Assembly: GCA_900318855.1 (NCBI GenBank)
Contig: ONMG01000071.1
Coordinates: 1-26,385, forward strand
DNA from: an uncultured Prevotella sp.
GTDB lineage: Bacteria > Bacteroidota > Bacteroidia > Bacteroidales > Bacteroidaceae
Length of the DNA: 26,385 nucleotides
Direction: 5' to 3'
The notes under the pieces are model-generated. The model did not search any database. It saw only the letters and a program-made list of their open reading frames with translations, and was not told the DNA's origin. Below, piece after piece: positions 15,695-22,502 of this stretch (position 1 is the stretch's first letter; every line of letters begins with the position of its first letter). The translations under genes and the position numbers were made by a program.

Positions 15695-18600
15695 ATGAAG
15701 AACTGTTTTGTGCTACTTGCTGCGCTCGCACTGCCTATGTCGCTCCGGGCGCAGACCGTAAGTATGGGCGAGGAAAAGATTTCCCTGCCCACCTATCAGT
15801 TGGGGCCCGCCGAGAAAGACCCCATCTTCTTCACCGGCCGCGTCTACCAGGGTGCCGAGGGCTACATCTATCCCTATCCGCTCTACGACGTGCTTACCGA
15901 CAAGAAGGCTCCCAAGGACTACAACATCCTGAGGCTGAAGAACGAGTATGTCAATATCGGTGTGCTGCCCGAGATTGGCGGACGCATCCTTCAGGCCACC
16001 GATGAAACTAATGGCTATCACTTCTTCTACACGCAGACGGGCATCAAGCCTGCCCTCATCGGCATGCTGGGAGCCTGGCTCTCGGGAGGTGTTGAATGGA
16101 ACATCCCCGACCACCACCGGGCCTCGAGCTATATGCCTGTTGACTGGAAGATGGAAGGGAACGCCGACGGCAGCAAGACCATCTGGGTGGGAGAAACCGA
16201 GCTGCGTCACCGCCTCCGCTGGTCGGTGGGTGTCACGGTGTACCCCGGGCGCTCATGGGTGGAAGCCCGCGTGAGAGTCATCAATCCCACGCCGATGATT
16301 CAGTCGATGCTCTATTGGGCCAATGTGTCGGTGCACTGCAACAACGATTATCAGGTGATATTCCCGCCCGATGTGCAGTTTGGCGTCGACCATCACAAGG
16401 TGTATTTCACGCGTTGGCCCATCGGTCCGCGCGGACATAACACCGGCGGCGACACCGACCTCTCCTGGTGGAAGAACTTCACTCAGGACAGCCGTTCCAT
16501 CTTCGCCTGGGGCAGCAAGATGGACTTCCTCGCCGGTTATGACTATGGTAAGAATGCGGGTACGGTGCATGTGGCCAACCGCTTCCAGGTGCCCGGAAAG
16601 AAGTTCTTCCTCTGGGGCAACAATCCCAACGGACGGCTGTGGAACAAGATTCTTTCCGACAACGACGGCGATTATCTGGAGCTCATGGTGGGTGCCTACA
16701 GCGACAACCAGCCTGACTACAGCTGGATTGGTCCCGGCGAGATCCGCGAGTTCAGCCAGATATGGTTCCCCATCAAGGGCATCCAAGGCTGCAAGAATGC
16801 CAATACCGAGGGAGCTGTCAACTTCAGACCCGTCGGCAACGGCCAGTATCTTGTGGGCTACAACGTGACGAAGAAGCAGCCCGGTGCACGCGTCCTGGTG
16901 AAGTATAAGGACGAGGTGCTCATGGACAAGAAGGTTGACCTCTCGCCCGAGAACTTCTTCCTGGAGAATGTGAAGGTGCCTCAGGACTGCGACTCCACCG
17001 CCCTCACAACGGCCCTCTACGATGCTTCCGGCAAGAAGCTCGTGGCCTACACTCCCGTGAAGATTACCCCGGAGCCGCTGCCTAAGGTCATCGACGGAAC
17101 TAAACCCGTAAAGGAGTATAAGACCAACGAGGAGCTCTATCTCGCCGGACTCCGTGTCGACCAGTTCAACAACGCCCGACTCAAGTATATGGACTTCTAT
17201 GAGGAGGCGCTCAGCCGCGACTCCCTCGATGCCCGCGTCAATATAGAGGTGGGCAAGCATTACATCCGGCAGGGAGAGTGGGCCAAGGCCGAGCATCATC
17301 TCCTGAGGGCTCAGAAGCGTCTGGCTCACGACTACACCAGGGTGAAGAACGCGGAGGCGCAGTATTATCTGGGCTATCTTTACCGCTTGCTGGACCGCCC
17401 CGAGGAGAGTGAGGAGAACCTCTGGGCCTGCACCTATACGCCCGACTTCAAGCATGCTGCCTTCTATCAGCTGGCCCTCAACGCAGCCGCATGCGGTAAC
17501 TTCGGCGAGGCGCTCCAGCGTGTGGACAACAGTCTGCTGGTGGGTGCCCACGACACGCAGGCTCTGGTGCTCAAAGCCTATCTGCTGCGGCAGCTTCAGC
17601 GCAAGGACGAGGCCGCCCAGGTGCTGCAGCTCATCAAGACCATCGATCCCCTCGACTACATGAGTGAGGCTGAGGAAAGCTTCCTGAAGCATGGCGACGC
17701 CCGTTTTGTCGGCACTACGAGGAAGTATCGTAGCGACGGCATCATTGCAGTGCAGGAGCTGCTTGAAATGGCTGACAACTATATCACCTTCGGCAACAAA
17801 GCCGATGCCCTTCGACTCATCGATGCTGCCGTGGCCGTCGGACAGCCTTTTGCCGACTATCCCTTGGTGCATCTCTACCGGGCCTACTGCCTGCTGCCTG
17901 CCGATGGCGCCGGAGCTGCAGCCGAAATAGAGAAGGCAGGAAAGCTGAATCCCGACAACAACTTCCCCCTGCGCATCGAGGAGCTCGCCCTCTTTGAGCG
18001 TCTGCTTGAGGTGAAGCCTCAGGATGCCGGACTCCACTACTACTACGGCAATCTGCTGTGGTATCTCGGACAGAAGCAGAAGGGCCTTCGGGAGTGGCAC
18101 GCCGCTGCCGATGCAGCTCCAAAGTTCGCCCTGGCCTGCAGGAACGTGGGCTTCGGCGAGGGCCAGATGGGCAATCTGCAAACGGCTCTGACCTACTACG
18201 ACAAGGCCATAGCCAGCAATCCCAACGACCCCTTGCTGCTCACCGAGAGCGACAAGATTTGCGAGAAGGCTGCCCTTCCTGCCGCCACCCGACTGAAGCG
18301 CCTGGAGAAGCATTATGCCACGGTGCTGCGCCACGACGATGCCGTGATGCGACTGCTCTCGCTCTACAACGAAACCGGACGCTACGACAAGGCGTCGGCA
18401 TTGATGGACAGCCGCCATTTCCATCTCTGGGAAGGTGGTGGCGAAATCCACAATATCTATGTGGATGCCCACATGCTCAACGGTCTGAAGATGCTGGACA
18501 ACCGGAAGTATGATGCTGCCATCAAGGAGTTCGACCTCGCCATGCTTTATCCTGCCAACCTCGAGGTGGCTCCCTCGGTACACGGAGGCTTCGAGGCCAA

Positions 18601-19003
18601 GGCTTGCTATCTGCAGGGACTGGCCTACGAGGGACTCGGCCGCACTGCTGAGGCTAAAGAGGCATTCCAAAAGGCCTCGGTGGCCAATGAAGGAGGCACC
18701 AGCGACCTGATGTACTTCAAGGTGAAGGCGCTCCGCAAGCTCGGTGCTACGGACGAGGCCCGAAAGCTAACCGATAAGATGGTGGCAGCCCGGACCAATC
18801 TGGAGAAGAACTTAGTGGACAACTACGCCAAGTTTGGCGCGGCCGACAAGAATGTGCAGCAGAGCAAGCTCAAGTACTTCAGCGGACTCATTGACGACCT
18901 GCAGGGTGACCGGCAGAAGGCCAATGCTGCCTTCGAAGAGGCTCTCAAACTGAATCCCGACAATATTTGGGCGGCCTACATGCTGCGGAGCAAGACGCGC
19001 TAA
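15695..19003 (+). CDS. DUF5107-like protein with C-terminal TPR repeats, probable glycan-related exported protein
   Basis: A 1102-residue protein with a signal peptide (MKNCFVLLAALALPMSLRAQ). Residues about 30-365 resemble the DUF5107 domain of Bacteroidota PUL-linked proteins, judged from the GGVEWNIPDHHR and YMPVDW motifs and the mutarotase-like beta-sandwich pattern (NVSVHCN, FPIKGIQG). Residues about 475-1102 form a long array of tetratricopeptide helices, with blocks such as GEWAKAEHHLLRAQ, GNLQTALTYYDKAIASNPND and KANAAFEEALKLNPDN. DUF5107 proteins often sit in polysaccharide utilization loci, but I know of no firm activity to assign. A hydrolase-like or sugar-binding role linked to a TPR scaffold is possible. 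Its place after susCD supports a role in the same locus. Confidence 0.8.
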   Translation: MKNCFVLLAALALPMSLRAQTVSMGEEKISLPTYQLGPAEKDPIFFTGRVYQGAEGYIYPYPLYDVLTDKKAPKDYNILRLKNEYVNIGVLPEIGGRILQATDETNGYHFFYTQTGIKPALIGMLGAWLSGGVEWNIPDHHRASSYMPVDWKMEGNADGSKTIWVGETELRHRLRWSVGVTVYPGRSWVEARVRVINPTPMIQSMLYWANVSVHCNNDYQVIFPPDVQFGVDHHKVYFTRWPIGPRGHNTGGDTDLSWWKNFTQDSRSIFAWGSKMDFLAGYDYGKNAGTVHVANRFQVPGKKFFLWGNNPNGRLWNKILSDNDGDYLELMVGAYSDNQPDYSWIGPGEIREFSQIWFPIKGIQGCKNANTEGAVNFRPVGNGQYLVGYNVTKKQPGARVLVKYKDEVLMDKKVDLSPENFFLENVKVPQDCDSTALTTALYDASGKKLVAYTPVKITPEPLPKVIDGTKPVKEYKTNEELYLAGLRVDQFNNARLKYMDFYEEALSRDSLDARVNIEVGKHYIRQGEWAKAEHHLLRAQKRLAHDYTRVKNAEAQYYLGYLYRLLDRPEESEENLWACTYTPDFKHAAFYQLALNAAACGNFGEALQRVDNSLLVGAHDTQALVLKAYLLRQLQRKDEAAQVLQLIKTIDPLDYMSEAEESFLKHGDARFVGTTRKYRSDGIIAVQELLEMADNYITFGNKADALRLIDAAVAVGQPFADYPLVHLYRAYCLLPADGAGAAAEIEKAGKLNPDNNFPLRIEELALFERLLEVKPQDAGLHYYYGNLLWYLGQKQKGLREWHAAADAAPKFALACRNVGFGEGQMGNLQTALTYYDKAIASNPNDPLLLTESDKICEKAALPAATRLKRLEKHYATVLRHDDAVMRLLSLYNETGRYDKASALMDSRHFHLWEGGGEIHNIYVDAHMLNGLKMLDNRKYDAAIKEFDLAMLYPANLEVAPSVHGGFEAKACYLQGLAYEGLGRTAEAKEAFQKASVANEGGTSDLMYFKVKALRKLGATDEARKLTDKMVAARTNLEKNLVDNYAKFGAADKNVQQSKLKYFSGLIDDLQGDRQKANAAFEEALKLNPDNIWAAYMLRSKTR

Positions 19004-19030
19004 AGGGCGGACCTCGACTGCGACGATAAT

Positions 19031-19064
19031 AGGGAGACGGTGTCTGAAGGGGCACGGCCTCCCT
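19031..19064 (+). terminator. Probable terminator after the DUF5107-like gene
   Basis: A stem of AGGGAGACGGTG against CACGGCCTCCCT with two mismatches and a 10-base loop, then the T-rich TTCTCTATTTCTTT. It lies 27 bases after the stop codon. It separates the susCD group from the GH43 group. Confidence 0.65.
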
Positions 19065-19081
19065 TTCTCTATTTCTTTATT

Positions 19082-19109
19082 TATACATTATACCCTATAC
19101 ATTATTCCC
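19082..19109 (+). repeat. Two tandem 14-base repeats
   Basis: TATACATTATACCC (19082-19095) is followed at once by TATACATTATTCCC (19096-19109), with one difference. It lies just after the probable terminator and 18 bases before the 23-bp repeat array, in A/T-rich then pyrimidine-rich DNA. Confidence 0.7.
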
Positions 19110-19127
19110 TCCTCCCTCCTTTCCCTG

Positions 19128-19242
19128 CTCTCACCCCTGGGCGGCACCTTCTCTGACCCCTGGGTGTTACCGCCTCTGACCCCTGGGCTCCACCCCCTCT
19201 CACCCCTGGGCGATACCGCCTCTGACCCCTGGACGATTCAAC
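19128..19242 (+). repeat. Five tandem 23-bp repeats
   Basis: Five units start at 19128, 19151, 19174, 19197 and 19220, each exactly 23 bases. All begin with CTCTSACCCCTGGR, where S is C in units 1 and 4 and G in units 2, 3 and 5. The remaining 9 bases vary; units 2 and 4 both end in TACCGC. The period is not a multiple of three and no gene covers it. The fixed core with variable linkers resembles an iteron or a minisatellite. It lies about 300 bases before the GH43 promoter element. Confidence 0.85.
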
Positions 19243-19543
19243 CTGTTGACTCTCACTGATTTATCCTGCTGATTTGGGCCTTTCCCCGTCTTTTCCCGGC
19301 CTTTTTGGCTTCTTTCAGCCCGAAATGAGGCCGCATATCTATACAACTTAGAAATTCTCTCCGGGAGCATCCTTCCGTCGGTATTTTCCCTCTTCTGTCA
19401 TTATTCCCTTGCCCTCACAGCTATCGGTTCGAAGACTCGCCCTCAGTCCCTTTGGGAATTCGCGGACGACTTCTTCAGATTGCGGGGCTGCGGATGTGCG
19501 CTATATTTCCCTTGAATTCCTTCATTATCTCTTATCTTTTTAT
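19243..19543. other. Spacer between repeat array and GH43 promoter, no gene seen
   Basis: About 300 bases with no credible coding frame. It is pyrimidine-rich, with GGCCTTT occurring twice near 19277-19306. No hairpin terminator, tRNA or known RNA motif was recognised. It may act as an upstream regulatory region or long leader. Confidence 0.4.
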
Positions 19544-19551
19544 TACTTTTG
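19544..19551 (+). promoter_or_regulatory. Probable -7 element for the GH43 gene group
   Basis: TACTTTTG fits TAnnTTTG exactly, about 110 bases before the GH43 ATG. At the proper distance upstream the bases read TTCA rather than TTTG, so the upstream box is weak. Confidence 0.45.
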
Positions 19552-19662
19552 TAGCATCGAAGCAGGAGCTGTAGTACCACGGCCTTCGGCAGTCCGGACC
19601 GGCCGTTCAGCCTTCTGCCGCCAGATGACATTCAAGTTCCGATTAACCCCAATTGCTACGTT

Positions 19663-20664
19663 ATGCAGAACCACCGTTGGATTCACCTTGTCTTGTGGCT
19701 GATGCTGCTCGTCCCCATTCAAGCCGGTGCGGGCAATCCTATTCTGCCCGGGTTCCATGCCGACCCCGAGATTGTGTACTCGCATCTCACCCACCGCTAT
19801 TATATCTATTCCACTACCGACGGCTTCGCAGGGTGGGGCGGATGGTATTTCACCTGCTATTCCTCCTCGGATCTCAGGACCTGGAAGGCTGAGGGCACGG
19901 TGCTCGACGTGCGCCGCGACACCCGTTGGGGTAAGGGCAATGCCTGGGCTCCCGCCATAGAAGAGAAGCTGAGCGGCGGGCGCTGGCGCTACTACCTCTA
20001 CTTCAGTGCAGAGACGGGTCATGGCAAGGCCATCGGCGTGGCCGTGAGCGACAGTCCGACAGGCCCCTTCGTCGACTGCGGACACCCCATCGTCGACTTC
20101 CGTCCCGAGGGAGTGACGGGCGGCCAACAGATAGATGTCGATGTGTTTACCGACCCGGTGACTCAGACGAGCTACCTCTATTGGGGCAATGGCTATATGG
20201 CCGGAGCCGAATTGGAGCCTGAGATGACGGCTATCCGAAAGTCTACACTCAAGGTGCTCACTCCGGAAGGAGGCACGCTGAAGGACTATGCTTACCGTGA
20301 GGCACCTTATGTGTTCTTCCGCCGGGGACTCTACTATTTCCTTTGGAGCGTGGATGACACGGGGTCGCCCAACTACCACGTGGCCTACGCCACGGCCCCA
20401 AGTCCGCTCGGTCCGCTTACGGTGGCCCGTAACCCGGTGATTCTCAGTCAGCGTCCCCAGAAGCAGATTTACGGCACTGCCCATTGCAGCGTGCTCCGTG
20501 TGCCCGGAAGGGATAAGTGGTACATGGTCTACCATCGCATCAACCGGAGCTACCTCCACTCCGAGCCGGGCATCCATCGTGAAGTGTGCATCGACCGTAT
20601 GCACTTCGACAAACAGGGCCGGATAATCGTGGTGGAGCCCACGGAAGGCCGATTACGTAACTGA
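19663..20664 (+). CDS. GH43-family glycoside hydrolase
   Basis: A 333-residue secreted enzyme with signal peptide MQNHRWIHLVLWLMLLVPIQ. It has a single five-bladed beta-propeller domain. Catalytic residues fit GH43: base Asp34 in GFHADPE, pKa-tuning Asp158 in QIDVDVF followed by YLYWGNGY, and general acid Glu213 in YREAPYVFF. The AHCSVLR His near the C-terminal end fits the metal-site region. GH43 enzymes remove arabinose, xylose or galactose from plant polysaccharides; the subfamily was not determined. No extra binding domain is present. Its TGA overlaps the next start by one base, showing co-transcription with the membrane protein gene. Confidence 0.92.
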   Translation: MQNHRWIHLVLWLMLLVPIQAGAGNPILPGFHADPEIVYSHLTHRYYIYSTTDGFAGWGGWYFTCYSSSDLRTWKAEGTVLDVRRDTRWGKGNAWAPAIEEKLSGGRWRYYLYFSAETGHGKAIGVAVSDSPTGPFVDCGHPIVDFRPEGVTGGQQIDVDVFTDPVTQTSYLYWGNGYMAGAELEPEMTAIRKSTLKVLTPEGGTLKDYAYREAPYVFFRRGLYYFLWSVDDTGSPNYHVAYATAPSPLGPLTVARNPVILSQRPQKQIYGTAHCSVLRVPGRDKWYMVYHRINRSYLHSEPGIHREVCIDRMHFDKQGRIIVVEPTEGRLRN

Positions 20665-21551
20665 TGAAGGAGATGAAGACGAAAAGACAACACTACTGGT
20701 GGCGCACCGTTGCCTCGTTTCTTATGGTGCTGTGCCTCATGCCGTTAGGACATGCGCTGATGATTCTCATGGGTGCCACGATGTCGGCCGACGCCGTGCA
20801 TGTGGGTGCTTTTCTGATGGGATTGGCGGGCTATGCCATTGTAGTGGCGGGAGTATTCGTCAGAGGTGACACACGTCAGACGCTATGCGGTCTCTTCGGT
20901 GGTCTGCTCTTCTGGACCGGATGGGTGGAATTCCTCTTCCAGTACTATGCCCTGCCTTACGGCGTGAGCCCCGAAGTGGAGAACGGCGTGGTAGTGACGC
21001 GTCCCGAATACCTCATCATGCCGGCTACCTTCGGACTGTGGATGATGGTGATGACGCTCTATCTCTTCTGCACCCGCACGGGCTGCCGCTTCTTTACCTG
21101 GTTGCAGAAGCACCTCTTCGGCCGGCGGCGCGACGTCATCGTGGTGCGGCCGCTCACCCGCCATGTGAGCATTGTCACCTTCATGGAGCTTAACATGATT
21201 CTATGGACCTGCTACCTCGCCTTGATGTTCTGCTACGACAAGCGGTTCCTCGGCGATCACCACCCTGTGACCTTCGCCTTCGGGCTGTTCTGCTTCCTGG
21301 GCTCCGTGTGGATGTTCATCAAGCAGCTCCACATTCCTTCCTGGGGTGCCAACATCCGCATGTCCATCGCCACAGTCATTGTCTTCTGGACGCCCGTCGA
21401 GATATTAGGGCGGGTCAACTTCTTCAAGGAGTTCTGGCTTCATCCCGCCGATTATGCTCCCGAGATGCTGGCCATTCTTCTGCTGTTCCTCTCCCTTCTG
21501 GCCTATCCTTTCGTCAAATTCCGATTCCGTAATCACCGAGTAGACCAATGA
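20664..21551 (+). CDS. Polytopic inner-membrane protein of unknown function, about 8 TM segments
   Basis: A 295-residue protein I do not recognise as a named family. About eight hydrophobic segments are visible, near residues 15-38, 45-66, 73-95, 117-136, 168-190, 200-218, 230-250 and 265-285. A basic loop FGRRRDVIVVRPLTRH lies between segments 4 and 5. There is no transporter signature or obvious catalytic motif. ATG 20664 overlaps the GH43 stop by one base; a second ATG at 20673, preceded by AAGGAG, could be the true start and would shorten the protein by three residues. Its 3' end overlaps the RNA methyltransferase gene by 4 bases, so all three genes are translationally linked. Confidence 0.75.
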   Translation: MKEMKTKRQHYWWRTVASFLMVLCLMPLGHALMILMGATMSADAVHVGAFLMGLAGYAIVVAGVFVRGDTRQTLCGLFGGLLFWTGWVEFLFQYYALPYGVSPEVENGVVVTRPEYLIMPATFGLWMMVMTLYLFCTRTGCRFFTWLQKHLFGRRRDVIVVRPLTRHVSIVTFMELNMILWTCYLALMFCYDKRFLGDHHPVTFAFGLFCFLGSVWMFIKQLHIPSWGANIRMSIATVIVFWTPVEILGRVNFFKEFWLHPADYAPEMLAILLLFLSLLAYPFVKFRFRNHRVDQ

Positions 21552-22348
21552 GCATCATCAGAATTCAATCCCTGACAGTTCCCGGCACTGAGCTGTTTTG
21601 GAAGCTCACCGACCCCCAGCTGCGCAATCGGCAGCATCCGGGGCAGGGCATCATCATCGTGGAGAGTCCCAAGGTCATAAGGGTGGCTCTCAAGGCCGGA
21701 CTTGAGCCCGTGGCTCTGATGTGCGAGGAGCGCCATCTCACGGGCGATGCCGCCGACATTGTGGAAGGCTGTGCTGACATACCTATTTATATAGGCTCAC
21801 GTGAGCTGCTGTCTACTCTGACGGGTTACACGCTCACACGGGGGGTGCTTTGCGCCATGCGTCGTCCTGCGGAGCCTGTGCTCGATGACATTTGCCGCAA
21901 AGCCACCCGGCTGGCCATCATCGACGGCGTTGTCGACACCACCAACATCGGAGCCATCTTTCGCTCGGCCGCCGCGCTGGGCATCGGCGGAGTGCTGCTC
22001 ACGCGCGACAGTTGCGACCCCTTCAACCGCCGGAGCATTCGTGTGTCCATGGGCACCGTGTTCCTGCAACCCTGGACTTGGGTGAACGATGTGCCTAACG
22101 AGATGCGCAGGCTGGGATTCCGCACTGTGGCCATGGCCTTGCGCAAGGATTCCATAGCCCTTGAGGATGGGAGGCTGAAGGCCGAACCGCGGTTGGCCAT
22201 CATTATGGGCACCGAGGGCGACGGACTGCCTGATGCCGCCATCGAGGCAGCCGATTATGTGGCCCGTATCCCCATGGCCCGTGGGGTCGACTCGCTCAAT
22301 GTGGCTGCTGCTTCGGCGGTGGCTTTCTGGGAGTTGGGCAAACGCTGA
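21548..22348 (+). CDS. TrmH/SpoU-family RNA 2'-O-methyltransferase
   Basis: A 266-residue SPOUT enzyme predicted to transfer a methyl group from S-adenosylmethionine to a ribose 2'-OH in tRNA or rRNA. An N-terminal substrate-binding region (about 1-105) precedes the SPOUT domain, which has all three motifs: NIGAIFRSAAALG (about 139-151), AIIMGTEGDGLP (about 217-228) and IPMARGVDSLNVAAASAVAF (about 239-258). The trefoil-knot residues appear intact. The start ATG overlaps the previous stop as ATGA. The specific nucleotide target cannot be told. Housekeeping RNA modification genes are not usual partners of glycosidases. Confidence 0.93.
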   Translation: MSIIRIQSLTVPGTELFWKLTDPQLRNRQHPGQGIIIVESPKVIRVALKAGLEPVALMCEERHLTGDAADIVEGCADIPIYIGSRELLSTLTGYTLTRGVLCAMRRPAEPVLDDICRKATRLAIIDGVVDTTNIGAIFRSAAALGIGGVLLTRDSCDPFNRRSIRVSMGTVFLQPWTWVNDVPNEMRRLGFRTVAMALRKDSIALEDGRLKAEPRLAIIMGTEGDGLPDAAIEAADYVARIPMARGVDSLNVAAASAVAFWELGKR

Positions 22349-22405
22349 CGTGGTCTTGGAGCCGGGGCCGGGGGCTTGTCGTAAGTGAAGAAAAGCCGTC
22401 GGAAA

Positions 22406-22437
22406 TTTGGAATCCACGGAAATTATATATAACTTTG
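22406..22437 (+). promoter_or_regulatory. Promoter of the GH78 gene
   Basis: TTTG (22406-22409), 20 bases, then TAACTTTG (22430-22437), matching the Bacteroides primary sigma consensus; read as TTGG the spacer is 19. The leader to ATG 22503 would be about 58 bases and includes a small GCCG / CGGC stem near 22453. Confidence 0.75.
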
Positions 22438-22502
22438 TCCCATGTAAGAGGCCGGCATTTGTCGGCATACTTTGAAAGATATCAACTTTTAAACCGTGAA
22501 AT

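Noticed and set aside
16253..18670. An 805-codon open frame antisense to the DUF5107-like gene
   Set aside because: It mirrors the codon bias of the real gene, whose coding strand rarely uses the codons that would give antisense stops. It has no signal, domain or promoter, while the sense frame has a signal peptide and TPR repeats.
19128..19242. The 23-bp repeats as a CRISPR array
   Set aside because: The units are directly tandem with only about 9 variable bases between cores, far too short for spacers, and no cas genes are present.
19543..20604. A 353-codon open frame antisense to the GH43 gene
   Set aside because: The sense strand carries the GH43 catalytic motifs and a signal peptide; the antisense product shows nothing recognisable.
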